64,000 bases of DNA, taken from the NCBI GenBank assembly GCA_041649015.1, contig JBAZNU010000002.1, positions 540,880-604,879 on the forward strand. The letters run 5' to 3'. The notes under the pieces are model-generated. The model was not told the DNA's origin. It was given only the letters and a program-made list of their open reading frames with translations, and ran no database searches. This DNA is from Ignavibacteria bacterium (GTDB taxonomy: Bacteria; Bacteroidota; Ignavibacteria; Tepidaquicellales; Tepidaquicellaceae). Of this stretch, positions 25,089 through 34,788 are shown in pieces. A program made the translations under genes and the position numbers. Numbering within the stretch: position 1 is the first letter of the stretch; every line of letters begins with the position of its first letter.

Positions 25089-27704
25089 TTGAATTCAGAT
25101 ACAAAACTATCAATATTCTTGAAATTTAAATCAAAAAGTAAAATATTAATTACTTTTCTTTTTGTTACTATATTAATAATTCCGTCATATCCAAATAAAT
25201 CAATTCAAGCTCAAATAAAGATTTTTGAGAGGAATAAAAATGAATTGAACAATGATGAAACTATATTTAAATCGGATACAAGAATAAAAATTGATTTAGG
25301 AGGAAGCTGGAATATTTCTTTCGATAATTCTGAAGTGTTTACAAACATAAATGTCCCTTTTGCAGCTGATTACAGAAATTCACTCGTTATTAACCGGAGT
25401 TTTGATGTAAATGATTCTCTTCTATCAAAGTATAATTTTATATTTTATGCTGAAAGTATTAATTATGAATCCGAAGTTACAATCAACAATGTCATAGTAT
25501 CAAGAAATAATGGCGGTAGTAAATTTATCTATAACGACATACAAGAGAACTTAATACAGAATAATAACAATATTTCAATCAAAATATCGGGAGCACTTAA
25601 TAATTCAAAAACTTTCCCACTCGCTTCGCAAGTAAACTATGCACGAAATTATGCTGGTGTTCTTGGCAATGTATACATTCTTGCAGTCCCGAAGATATAC
25701 ATATCCGAATCACTTATTAAATACACATTCTCGAATGATAATGTAATAGCCTTTACAAATAATATCAGTGTTAACTCACTTTACATTGATACACTGATGC
25801 TTGAAGGAAGCAGCTTTTATGTAATATCGGACATAATTAGAATTTCAGACACAGTAAAAATATTCGAAAGTCCAATCACAAAATTTGATCCCAGGAATTA
25901 TCAGAATTACAAGTTATCAAATATATTAACAATAAAGAATATTGACCTTTGGTCTGCAGAGAATCCAACACTGTACTTGGTCAGAACTTCATTATACTAT
26001 AAGGATGAACTTATTGATAATGTAATTTACGAAACCGGGTTTAAGAATATCGTTATAGAAGGAAATAGTATTTTAATTAATGGATTAAACTTAGCTATAA
26101 AAGGTATTAATTATTTTGAAGATCAACCATTAAATGCAAATGCACTAGATTACAGTTCCGTTGAAAAGGACCTCAAAAATATAAAAGAACTTGGATTTAA
26201 TACCATCAGAGTTCCTGGCAAATCAGCTCATCCTTTTGTTGTTAGAGCTGCTCAAAGAATCGGGCTTTATTTATTCCAAGAATACCCGTTTAATGAAATA
26301 CCATCGAGTTTATTAAAGGAAGAAAGTTTTATTAATGAGGGAATAGATTTCTGTTCTAATATAATTAAACGTGATTTATATTCACCTGCAATACTTGCAT
26401 GGGGAATAGGCAATGACTTTGATGTAACAGTACCCGAATCAGAAAGATATGCGTTAAAAATTAAAGAAGCCATAAGACAACTTGACAACCGACCAATTTA
26501 TTATACTACAAAAAATCTTACAAACGATAAAATTGCGGGCATTGTTGGTTTTAAAGGTTATAATCTAACTGACCATGATTTTAATACTGCTAAAACAAGC
26601 ATTGAAAAATTAAGCAAAACAGAACTTGTTTTCATTTCATCTCTGGGAGTTGCGACAGATAACAATAACAGAAACGGGTATGGTGATTTCAGAAGTGCAG
26701 AATATCAGGCAAAATATCTTACTGAGATTATAAGTTCGTTGCATCCAAAACAGGGATTCATGATTAGCTCATATGCAGATTTTAATGCAGAAGCACCCTT
26801 CATTATTCATTACAACGAATCAGCACCGTCTTTGAAAACAAACGGTATCTACGATTATGAAAGAAATCCAAAATACTCAAATACGATTATGAGAAGAATG
26901 CTTAATAATCAGGGCTTTCAGAAAATACCGGAAGGAAATGTTTCATACTCACACTCAAAATCATCGAATTATTTCATAGTATTTGGTCTGCTGATAATCA
27001 TTCTTCTTTTGTTGGTACTAAGCAAAATTCGATATTTTAAAGACAACATTGTTAGAAGCGTAATCACTCCAAGAAATTTTCTATACACTATTAAAGAACA
27101 GAATGACGTACCGTATTTTCATAGTATTATACTGATAATTATCCTTTCTTCAATACTTAGCTTGCTATTCAGTTCTCTATTGTACAACATTAGAATTGAA
27201 TCAAATTTTGAGTTAATCTTTTCAAAATTAATTGACAATTTTTCGTTAAAAATATTTGCAATTCATATATTGAACAATCCGGTTTTATTGTTTTTAATGC
27301 TATTTTTAATTATTGCTATTTTATTCTTTTTAACGTACTTAATGACAAATCTTTTAATAAGACTCTTAAAGAGAAAAGCGATATTGCGTCCCTCATTCGC
27401 TGTCACGATCTGGTCATTTGTTTTGTTCGTGATATTTCTTCCATTTGGAATAATATTCAGCAAAATAATTGACACAAATAGTTCGACAATAATACTCTTT
27501 ACAGTATATCTTTACCTGGGTGTACTAGCTTACTCATTAGTTAAATTAATAAATGGAGTAAAATACGTGTTTGATTTAGGCTTGGTAAAATCGTATTTTT
27601 ACGGTGTTTTACTGATAGCAATAATATTCACTTTAAATTACTATTACTTTTTTTCTTATAAATCCGTCGGTATTTTTATCGATTTAATTAACAGTTATAA
27701 CTGA
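25089..27704 (+). CDS. Membrane-anchored GH2-like protein lacking both catalytic glutamates
   Basis: An 871-residue protein from a TTG start: N-terminal signal sequence (to about residue 38, SIQAQ), a GH2 sugar-binding jelly roll (from 'DLGGSWNISFDNSE'), an Ig-like domain, a TIM barrel from 'NLAIKGINYFEDQPL' to about residue 610, then about six transmembrane helices (residues 628-865). In active GH2 enzymes the acid/base Glu follows Asn; here W438-GIGN-D443 has Asp. The nucleophile position (…E-x-G) reads ISSLG with Ser 518. 'GFMISSYADF' matches the final GH2 strand. So the fold is kept but hydrolysis is doubtful: a glycan-binding or structural role is likelier. Its TGA abuts the smc TTG. Confidence 0.75.
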   Translation: MNSDTKLSIFLKFKSKSKILITFLFVTILIIPSYPNKSIQAQIKIFERNKNELNNDETIFKSDTRIKIDLGGSWNISFDNSEVFTNINVPFAADYRNSLVINRSFDVNDSLLSKYNFIFYAESINYESEVTINNVIVSRNNGGSKFIYNDIQENLIQNNNNISIKISGALNNSKTFPLASQVNYARNYAGVLGNVYILAVPKIYISESLIKYTFSNDNVIAFTNNISVNSLYIDTLMLEGSSFYVISDIIRISDTVKIFESPITKFDPRNYQNYKLSNILTIKNIDLWSAENPTLYLVRTSLYYKDELIDNVIYETGFKNIVIEGNSILINGLNLAIKGINYFEDQPLNANALDYSSVEKDLKNIKELGFNTIRVPGKSAHPFVVRAAQRIGLYLFQEYPFNEIPSSLLKEESFINEGIDFCSNIIKRDLYSPAILAWGIGNDFDVTVPESERYALKIKEAIRQLDNRPIYYTTKNLTNDKIAGIVGFKGYNLTDHDFNTAKTSIEKLSKTELVFISSLGVATDNNNRNGYGDFRSAEYQAKYLTEIISSLHPKQGFMISSYADFNAEAPFIIHYNESAPSLKTNGIYDYERNPKYSNTIMRRMLNNQGFQKIPEGNVSYSHSKSSNYFIVFGLLIIILLLLVLSKIRYFKDNIVRSVITPRNFLYTIKEQNDVPYFHSIILIIILSSILSLLFSSLLYNIRIESNFELIFSKLIDNFSLKIFAIHILNNPVLLFLMLFLIIAILFFLTYLMTNLLIRLLKRKAILRPSFAVTIWSFVLFVIFLPFGIIFSKIIDTNSSTIILFTVYLYLGVLAYSLVKLINGVKYVFDLGLVKSYFYGVLLIAIIFTLNYYYFFSYKSVGIFIDLINSYN

Positions 27705-30700
27705 TTGTATTTATCAAAACTTGAAATATTCGGTTTTAAATCTTTTCCTGAGAAAACGACTATTGAATTCAGCGGTGGAGTCTCAGCTATAGTTGGACCT
27801 AACGGTTCAGGTAAATCAAATATTGTTGATGCACTGAGATGGGTTTTAGGAGAACAGGGTGATAAAGCTCTCAGAAGTGAAAGAAGAGAAGATGTAGTAT
27901 TCAGCGGAACGAGTAAAAGAAAACCGTTGAGTATAGCAGAAGTAGCACTTACAATCCAAAATAACCGAAACATTCTCCCAACAGAATATTCAGAGGTACA
28001 AATTGCAAGACGATTTTACAGAAGCGGTGATACAGAGTACTATCTGAACGGTACAAAAGTGAGACTAAAAGACATAAAAACGCTTTTTCTTGATACCGGA
28101 ATCGGACCGGATGCGTATTCGGTTATTGAGCTAAAAATGGTTGAGACTATACTCTCACACGTAAAGAATGAGAGAAGAAAAATGTTTGAAGAAGCATCGG
28201 GAATAGTTTCGTATAAACAAAACCGAGACCTTACATTTAAAAAGCTTGAATCTGTAAAAGAAACGCTTAAAAGAGTCAATGATATAATTCGTGAGAAACA
28301 GAGAAATGTTTCAACTCTTGAACGACAAGCAAAAAAGAATGAAGAAGCTAAAATTGTTTTTAATGAATTAAAACTGCTGGAAATAGTCTTTTACTCTTAC
28401 GAATATGATAAGATGCATTTCGAGATTAAGGAGATTAAAGACCATGAAAATGAAAACATAACATTTAAAGCAAAGCTTGAATCAGAACTTCGGCTAAGTA
28501 ACAGTAAATATGATTCCATTCAGCCGGAAATATACGAACTTGAAAGAAGCTCAAGTGAGATAAATGATGAACTTGATGAGGTAAAGGACCGTATAAACAA
28601 ACTTGAAAGAGATAATCTTGTTAAAACAGAAAAAAGCAAGAACCTAAACTCAAACATTGAAAGGTTAACAGAGGAGATAGACACACTTTCTGAAAATTTG
28701 GACAAGAATAAAGCCAAGAATGATGAACTCGAAAAAGTAATATCGGTACTAAAACGCACAATTGAAATTTCAGAAGTGTCACTTTTAGAGAAAAAAGCAA
28801 ATGTCGATAGAACCATTACACTGATTACAAATAAGAAGACGGAAATTTCAGATATTGGTATCAACGTTAAGGAGAACTTGAAAAAATTTAATCGGCAGAA
28901 GACAGAGTATGAAAAGAACAAATTCTCTCAGGAGAATAATCTTGAACGTCTTAAACATATTTCCGAAAATAGCAAAGATTTACTGGAAGAAATATCACAT
29001 CTCGAGAAGGAAAAATATTCATATCAGGAAGAACTCGAAAGTGTGACTAAAAGTAAACGAAATATCGAAACTGAACTCAGGGCTGAGATTGAAAAAAGAC
29101 AAAAATTTAACAATAAAATTGAGTCTCTTCGCAGAGAGATGACAGACCTGACGATAAATCTTCAAAATAACAAGAGCAAAACTGAATATCTTCAGAATAT
29201 TATAGATAACTTTGAAGATTTCGCAGAAGGAATCAAACATATTAAGAATGATAAAACAATAGATTATACTAAAACTGTTCTTGATTCCATAGAGGTAGAC
29301 GATAAGTATAAAATTGCAGTAGAAACAGCTCTGGGTGAAATCGCTAATTATTTAATTGTTGATGATTCAAGATACCTTAATAAGCTGATTGATAAACTTT
29401 CGAACGATGATAAAGGAAAGGTAACATTCATTCTTAACGACAAACTGATGTCGGAGAACAGTTCTTTAATACATTTTGATTATCAATATTTCAATCCTGA
29501 TTTACTAAAAGACAGCAGTGTTTTAGGTTTTGCCGATAAATTTATTACGTGTAAAAACAAAGAAGATGAATTTCTTTTCCGATATATTCTCGATGAATAT
29601 GTAATAGTTGCAGATCTTGATGCAGCTTTTAGACTTTCCTCGGATAACTATTACAAGTTTATTACTCTTGACGGGGATATTGTCACACAAAGCGTTGTAA
29701 GAGCAGGCGGTAAAACAAAAGAAGAGAATATCAGATTCGGACGAGAAAACCAAATTGAAAAGTTGAGAAAAGAAATGTTTGAGCTTGAAGACAAGCTCAG
29801 GTATAGTGAAGAGGAGTTAAACGGACAAATAAGTAATCTGAACCAATTAAATGATTCAGAAATAAAATTAAAGCTAGATGAACTCAATAAATCTGCAGTT
29901 AAACTAAATAATGACATTTCTCTGATAGACTTCAGACTGTCTGACCTAAACAAGAATGTTTCAGAAAACGACAATGTATATAAGAAATTGAAAGAAGATA
30001 ATGAAAAACTTACAGTCCATATTAATGATTTCATTAAGATACTTTCAAAACTTGAGAATGAGCAATCTAATCTTGAAAAAGAACTTTCCTTTTTAACTGA
30101 AGAATATACTCAGGTAGACATCGAGCACTCACAAAACCAATCAGATTATAGCACTTTCCTTATAGAATTCAATCGCCTTAAAAACGAGCTCAAAAATGAA
30201 GAAAACAATTTAGCAAGAATACAAAATACACTTGAATTTCAGAACGCACAAATAAAGAAAGATAGACTACAGATTGAAAAGAATAAATCCGAACTTGAAG
30301 AATATGCTGTATTAATATCTTCTAATATTGATGAGATTCAGAAACTGGGACATGAAAGGAATGCAATAAAGAAGCGACTTGATGATAATGATGAAATATT
30401 GAACATCAAAAAATCGGAGAAGGAGATAATCGAAAAAGAGCAAAGGGTTAAGAGACATGAATTTGATAAGGTATCTCAGCTGTTAGTAGAATCACAAATT
30501 AAAATTAGAGAATATGAAATCCGCTCAGAGCAGTATACTGATATCCTTTATAAGAAATATGAGATAAACATTGAAAATCCTCCTGAAGAATTATTAAATG
30601 ATCTTCTTGAAACTAAAAAAAGTTATTTGGACGAAGACAATCATTTTGATGAGGACAAAGCCTTGAAGGAAATAGATTCTTTATCAGAAAGACTTAAAAG

Positions 30701-31331
30701 ACTTGGAGGTGGTTTCCAGCAGATTATTTGGGATGATTTTCTGAACGAGAAAGATGAATTAGATAAGATGATTGTGCAAAGAGATGATCTCCTTGAGTCT
30801 GAGAAAGACATTAACAAAACAATAGAGAAAATCAACAACGAAGCGAAAGAAAGATTTCTAAAGACTTTCGAAGAAATAAGACAGAACTTTATACACATTT
30901 TCAAAGAGCTGTTTCAGGAAGGAGATGAAGCTAACCTGAAGCTCGTTTTCGATGAAGATGAAAACGGTAAGATAAGTGATGATCCACTTGAAGCAAAAAT
31001 CGAAATCACGGCAAAACCAAGGGGTAAAAGACCTACATCTATAGAATTACTATCCGGCGGGGAAAAGACTTTAACGGCAATAGCATTACTGTTTGCTATT
31101 TATCTTGTCAAACCGTCACCTTTCTGTGTATTGGATGAAGTTGATGCACCTCTGGATGTGGCAAATCTTGGTAGGTTTAACAGAATGATACGAAAGTTTT
31201 CTGAAAAAACACAGTTTATACTTATTACACACAATGAAAGAACAATGGAAACTGTTGATACGCTTTACGGAGTGACCATGCAAGAACCCGGTGTTACAAC
31301 AATTGTGGAAACAAGATTTAAAGACAACTAA
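27705..31331 (+). CDS. smc: SMC chromosome-segregation ATPase
   Basis: A 1208-residue protein starting at TTG, 'YLSKLEIFGFKSFPEKTTIE', with Walker A 'GPNGSGKSNIVDALRW' near residue 35, long coiled coils (about 170-500 and 670-1010), a central hinge (about 505-665, with 'YKIAVETALGEIANYLIVDD' and 'VVRAGGK'), the ABC signature 'LSGGEKTLTAIALLFAIYLV' and Walker B 'FCVLDEVDAPLDVANLGRF'. The dimer compacts and segregates the chromosome with ScpA/ScpB, not seen here. It begins with no gap after the GH2-like gene and has no evident Shine-Dalgarno, so translation is probably coupled. Confidence 0.97.
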   Translation: MYLSKLEIFGFKSFPEKTTIEFSGGVSAIVGPNGSGKSNIVDALRWVLGEQGDKALRSERREDVVFSGTSKRKPLSIAEVALTIQNNRNILPTEYSEVQIARRFYRSGDTEYYLNGTKVRLKDIKTLFLDTGIGPDAYSVIELKMVETILSHVKNERRKMFEEASGIVSYKQNRDLTFKKLESVKETLKRVNDIIREKQRNVSTLERQAKKNEEAKIVFNELKLLEIVFYSYEYDKMHFEIKEIKDHENENITFKAKLESELRLSNSKYDSIQPEIYELERSSSEINDELDEVKDRINKLERDNLVKTEKSKNLNSNIERLTEEIDTLSENLDKNKAKNDELEKVISVLKRTIEISEVSLLEKKANVDRTITLITNKKTEISDIGINVKENLKKFNRQKTEYEKNKFSQENNLERLKHISENSKDLLEEISHLEKEKYSYQEELESVTKSKRNIETELRAEIEKRQKFNNKIESLRREMTDLTINLQNNKSKTEYLQNIIDNFEDFAEGIKHIKNDKTIDYTKTVLDSIEVDDKYKIAVETALGEIANYLIVDDSRYLNKLIDKLSNDDKGKVTFILNDKLMSENSSLIHFDYQYFNPDLLKDSSVLGFADKFITCKNKEDEFLFRYILDEYVIVADLDAAFRLSSDNYYKFITLDGDIVTQSVVRAGGKTKEENIRFGRENQIEKLRKEMFELEDKLRYSEEELNGQISNLNQLNDSEIKLKLDELNKSAVKLNNDISLIDFRLSDLNKNVSENDNVYKKLKEDNEKLTVHINDFIKILSKLENEQSNLEKELSFLTEEYTQVDIEHSQNQSDYSTFLIEFNRLKNELKNEENNLARIQNTLEFQNAQIKKDRLQIEKNKSELEEYAVLISSNIDEIQKLGHERNAIKKRLDDNDEILNIKKSEKEIIEKEQRVKRHEFDKVSQLLVESQIKIREYEIRSEQYTDILYKKYEINIENPPEELLNDLLETKKSYLDEDNHFDEDKALKEIDSLSERLKRLGGGFQQIIWDDFLNEKDELDKMIVQRDDLLESEKDINKTIEKINNEAKERFLKTFEEIRQNFIHIFKELFQEGDEANLKLVFDEDENGKISDDPLEAKIEITAKPRGKRPTSIELLSGGEKTLTAIALLFAIYLVKPSPFCVLDEVDAPLDVANLGRFNRMIRKFSEKTQFILITHNERTMETVDTLYGVTMQEPGVTTIVETRFKDN

Positions 31332-31336
31332 TAAAA

Positions 31337-32074
31337 TTGAAATACCCTAAGCTTAAGATATTCTGTGATTTTGACGGAACAGTTACAAAGAATGACGTAT
31401 GGGTTGATGCTCTTGGAAGGTTCATAAAAGATAAAAAAGCTTTCAATATCGTATGTAAAGACTTTGAATTTGGAAGAATTACATCCCGAGAATGCATTAA
31501 ACGGGAACTTAACCTGATTGAGGATTTCAGTTTGGAGATATTCGATACTTTTATTGAGCAACAGGAATTAGACGATTACTTTCTTGAATTTATTGCATAC
31601 TGCAAGCAAATGAAATTTGAAGTAATATTACTAAGTGAGGGACTCGATTATTATGTCAACTATGTTATTAAGAAGTTTGAAATAGAACTGAAATATTACT
31701 CCAATAGATCAATACTTCTTAATTCAAACGGAAAAGTAAAACTAACTTGTGATTTTCCTTTTTCTGATGAGCACTGTAATTCATGCGGAGTAAGCAAAAG
31801 GAATTTACTGATGGCAAATACAAACGAACTTGATAAGGAAATATCTGTGTTCATCGGAGATGGAGTTTCAGACTTTTGTGTCAGCAATTATGCAGACGTT
31901 GTATTTGCAAAGAATAAACTTGCTTCTTACTGCTGGAGAAATAATATAACTTATTACGAATACAAAGATTTCAGAGATATTAAGAATAAATTCATGAAAA
32001 TAATTGAAAATGGAGTTTTTAAGCAAAAGCAAAATGCCAAAACATTAAGAAAAGAAGTTCTTTTAGGAGGATAA
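31337..32074 (+). CDS. HAD-family phosphatase, MtnX/phosphoserine-phosphatase-like
   Basis: A 245-residue protein from a TTG start. HAD motif I is 'IFCDFDGTVTKNDVW' (nucleophile Asp and general acid Asp), motif II the Ser in 'VILLSEGLDYYV', motif III a Lys around 'SKRNLL' and motif IV 'VFIGDGVSDFCVSNYADVVF'. The spacing and the cap-like segment fit subfamily IB, close to MtnX and SerB. A Cys-x2-Cys ('EHCNSCGVSK') before motif III is typical for the MtnX-like group. Substrate unknown; no methionine-salvage genes are adjacent. Five bases after smc, so cotranscribed. Confidence 0.8.
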   Translation: MKYPKLKIFCDFDGTVTKNDVWVDALGRFIKDKKAFNIVCKDFEFGRITSRECIKRELNLIEDFSLEIFDTFIEQQELDDYFLEFIAYCKQMKFEVILLSEGLDYYVNYVIKKFEIELKYYSNRSILLNSNGKVKLTCDFPFSDEHCNSCGVSKRNLLMANTNELDKEISVFIGDGVSDFCVSNYADVVFAKNKLASYCWRNNITYYEYKDFRDIKNKFMKIIENGVFKQKQNAKTLRKEVLLGG

Positions 32075-32075
32075 A
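32065..32075 (+). promoter_or_regulatory. Strong Shine-Dalgarno before the GTG of the methyltransferase gene
   Basis: AGGAGG is centred eight bases before the GTG at 32076, supporting this non-ATG start. Most other genes in this run have no comparable site. Confidence 0.7.
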
Positions 32076-32657
32076 GTGAAGCAACTTGGAAAAATATTAT
32101 TTAAGTACCGCAGCTACACACCATTACCGTTTATTTTTTGTATGATTCTGTTTATGGAACCAAATTTATTCTCCATAGTGGCAGGTCTTTGTGTTGTTAT
32201 TATAGGCGAAGCAATAAGAGTATGGTCAGTGGGATATGCAGGAAGCGAGACGAGAACAACATCAGGAGTAGGTGGTTCAAATTTAGTTACACAAGGTCCA
32301 TACTCGATAATAAGAAATCCACTGTACTGGGGAAACATAATGATTTATTCAGGATTCGGAATAATGAGTAACGCTTTGTTTCCATACCTACTAATAATAG
32401 CATTTTTATATTTTGTATTCCAATATTATCTGATTATAATCAATGAAGAAGAATATCTGAAGAAAACATACAAAGAAGAATTTATTGAATACTGCAAACA
32501 TGTAAAACGTTTCTTCCCTATTTCGAAACCACTTCCGGACAGAATTAGATCTAAACTATTGTTTGATTTAAGAGAGGGAATTAAGTCAGAGAAAAGGTCT
32601 CTGCAAGCACTTACTATCGTTTCTATCATAATACTAATAAAGTATATTTTTCTGTAA
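32076..32657 (+). CDS. ICMT/PEMT-type membrane methyltransferase
   Basis: A 193-residue membrane protein (four or five helices) beginning at GTG. It carries 'TQGPYSIIRNPLYWGNIMIY' (SAM-contacting Arg-Asn-Pro, as in RHPxY/RNPxY motifs) and the C-terminal 'INEEEYLKKTYKEEFIEYCK' with the paired Glu motif, followed by 'HVKRFFP'. These are the marks of the isoprenylcysteine carboxyl methyltransferase / phospholipid N-methyltransferase family. In bacteria the substrates are mostly unknown; a lipid is likely given the following lpxB and lpxK. Translation is supported by a strong Shine-Dalgarno. Confidence 0.82.
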   Translation: MKQLGKILFKYRSYTPLPFIFCMILFMEPNLFSIVAGLCVVIIGEAIRVWSVGYAGSETRTTSGVGGSNLVTQGPYSIIRNPLYWGNIMIYSGFGIMSNALFPYLLIIAFLYFVFQYYLIIINEEEYLKKTYKEEFIEYCKHVKRFFPISKPLPDRIRSKLLFDLREGIKSEKRSLQALTIVSIIILIKYIFL

Positions 32658-32662
32658 TAGAA

Positions 32663-33778
32663 ATGAATAAAACTGATATATTTGTAATCGCAGGTGAATC
32701 ATCGGGTGATTCTCATTCGGCAAGACTAATACAAGATATACTTGAAATTAACAAGAATCTAATTATTTATGGTATAGGTGGTGGCAGATTACAGGAACAA
32801 GGCGTAAAAATATTATTTAACTATTCGGAAATAAATTATATCGGGTTTGCTAACATTGCCAGAAATTATTTTCATCTAAAGGACAGATTAGAGTATACTG
32901 CAAACAAAATTATTGAACTCTCTCCAAAGGTACTAATACTTTGTGACTCCCCCGGTTTCAACTTAAGAATCGCAAAGAAGATCAGAAAAGTATATGGTGG
33001 AAAGATAATGTATTACATTACACCACAGGTTTGGGCTTGGCATAAGAAAAGGATTAAACAACTTAAGAAATACATTGACACTTGTTTCACAATTTTACCT
33101 TTTGAAGAAGAGATACTAAATAAGGAAGGAATAAAAGCGTACTATTCCGGAAGCCCTGTTTTAAGACATTGCGAAGAGTATCTTGAAAATGCAAATAAAG
33201 AAGAGAGGAAGCATAAAGTTGTGTCAATTATGCCGGGTACGAGAAAAGAAGAGATTACAAGAATATTACCGACTCTTAATGAAATCGGGAAAATTCTAGT
33301 ATTAAAACATGATTGTGAAATAAATCTTATTTGTTCAGAGAATTTAGGAAAAGAATTTTATTCCAAGTATATTAATTGCGACCACATTAAACTTAAACTT
33401 TGGACAAAAGAAAGTAATCTTAATACAATTTTTAACTCTGATTTTGTAATAACAAAATTTGGTACGTCAAATCTTGAATGTGCTTTTCTTGGTATACCAT
33501 TTGTAGCTGTATATAAAGCAAGTTTACTAAACTATTTAATAGCAAAGATGCTTGTAAATCTAAAGTATTTATCTTTGGTAAATATCGTAATGAAAAAAGA
33601 AGTCGTTAAAGAGTATATTCAAAATGAATTCAAACCAAACAATGTTATTAAAGAGACAGAGAAAATATTTTCGGACATCGCTTATAAGAATAAAATGCTG
33701 AGTGAATTCAGTATGTTAAAAGAAAGATTTGATAAAGAGAAAATTAATCCTGCAGAGTATATTTGCAAAGAAGTTTGA
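32663..33778 (+). CDS. lpxB: Lipid-A-disaccharide synthase
   Basis: A 371-residue GT19 enzyme: 'IFVIAGESSGDSHSARLIQD', 'IYGIGGGRLQEQGVKILFNY', 'INYIGFANIARNYF', 'YYITPQVWAWHKKRIKQLKK', 'PFEEEILNKEGI', 'YSGSPVL' and 'IMPGTRKEEI' are all family blocks. It joins UDP-2,3-diacylglucosamine and lipid X to form the disaccharide backbone of lipid A at the inner membrane. The last bases overlap the lpxK start as TTGA, so the two sequential pathway enzymes are translated together. Confidence 0.95.
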   Translation: MNKTDIFVIAGESSGDSHSARLIQDILEINKNLIIYGIGGGRLQEQGVKILFNYSEINYIGFANIARNYFHLKDRLEYTANKIIELSPKVLILCDSPGFNLRIAKKIRKVYGGKIMYYITPQVWAWHKKRIKQLKKYIDTCFTILPFEEEILNKEGIKAYYSGSPVLRHCEEYLENANKEERKHKVVSIMPGTRKEEITRILPTLNEIGKILVLKHDCEINLICSENLGKEFYSKYINCDHIKLKLWTKESNLNTIFNSDFVITKFGTSNLECAFLGIPFVAVYKASLLNYLIAKMLVNLKYLSLVNIVMKKEVVKEYIQNEFKPNNVIKETEKIFSDIAYKNKMLSEFSMLKERFDKEKINPAEYICKEV

Positions 33779-34788
33779 ATAATTTAATTGCAATATTAAG
33801 ATTATTTCTTTTCCCACTTTCCGTAATATATTACTTAATAATAAAATCACGGAATTTACTTTACGACTCAGGTATAATAAAACAAGCAACTTTTAGAACT
33901 CCTATTATTTCTGTAGGAAATATTACAACAGGGGGAACGGGGAAAACACCATTTGTAATGTTTTTAACAGAATATTTCATCAAGAAAGGAAAGAAGGTCG
34001 GAGTAATTTCGAGAGGTTATAAAAGTTATACAAACGAACTAATTATAGCTCATGATGGTGAAAATGTTACTGCAAATGTTAAACAAACAGGTGATGAGCT
34101 TGGGATGATTATCAAAAGATTTTCAGATTTTAAGGAATTGTTCTTTGCTATTGCTTATTTTAATCGTGTAGAAGCAATAAGTAAGATGGAAGCTATGTTT
34201 GCACCGGATATAATATTGCTTGATGATGCGTTTCAGAACAGAAAGATAAAGAAGACAGTTGATATTGTTTTAGTTAACAAAGAAAGCGAAACATACCTGG
34301 ACAAATTATTACTACCCGCAGGGAATTTGAGAGAGCCAAAATCAGCATTAAGGAGAACAGATATTGTTCTCAAAAACTTTAAGTTTTCTAAAAATAGTGG
34401 GAGTAAGGATTTTTCATTTAATTACGTGAATGAAGGATTTTACGATATAAAGTCTCAGAAGATAAATAACTACAGCGAAATCAAAGCGATAACAGTATCA
34501 GGTATAGCAGATAATAGAAGTTTTATTAATACGGTTAATAATTCAGGAATTGATATTGTAAAATCTTTTACATTTACAGATCATTTTGATTATAGAGAAG
34601 GTGATATAATGCAGTTAATGGCAGCATGGTCAGAGAATATGGTATTTATAACAACTGAAAAAGATTTTATAAAATTAAGGGAATTTAAGTTATTTTTTGA
34701 TAAATGCCCTGTTTATTATTTACGAATTGATATAAATATGAATATTTACAATATTAATGAATTATTTATTAAGAAAAATATTTTATGA
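33775..34788 (+). CDS. lpxK: Tetraacyldisaccharide 4'-kinase
   Basis: Phosphorylates the 4' position of the lipid A disaccharide. After an N-terminal membrane-associated helix ('NLIAILRLFLFPLSVIYYLI') comes 'TPIISVGNITTGGTGKTPFV', whose P-loop marks LpxK, then 'VGVISRGYKS', 'GDELGMI', 'IILLDDAFQNRKIKKTVDIV' and 'LLPAGNLREPKSALRRTDIV'. Two TTG starts are possible, 33763 and 33775; I prefer 33775 because it overlaps the lpxB stop (TTGA) and begins the family-like sequence MNNLIAILRLF, giving 337 residues. Confidence 0.94.
   Translation: MNNLIAILRLFLFPLSVIYYLIIKSRNLLYDSGIIKQATFRTPIISVGNITTGGTGKTPFVMFLTEYFIKKGKKVGVISRGYKSYTNELIIAHDGENVTANVKQTGDELGMIIKRFSDFKELFFAIAYFNRVEAISKMEAMFAPDIILLDDAFQNRKIKKTVDIVLVNKESETYLDKLLLPAGNLREPKSALRRTDIVLKNFKFSKNSGSKDFSFNYVNEGFYDIKSQKINNYSEIKAITVSGIADNRSFINTVNNSGIDIVKSFTFTDHFDYREGDIMQLMAAWSENMVFITTEKDFIKLREFKLFFDKCPVYYLRIDINMNIYNINELFIKKNIL

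Noticed and set aside
28520..28921. Long open frames on the strand opposite smc
   Set aside because: They mirror coiled-coil codons of smc, have no ribosome-binding site or recognisable protein, and smc itself is certain.
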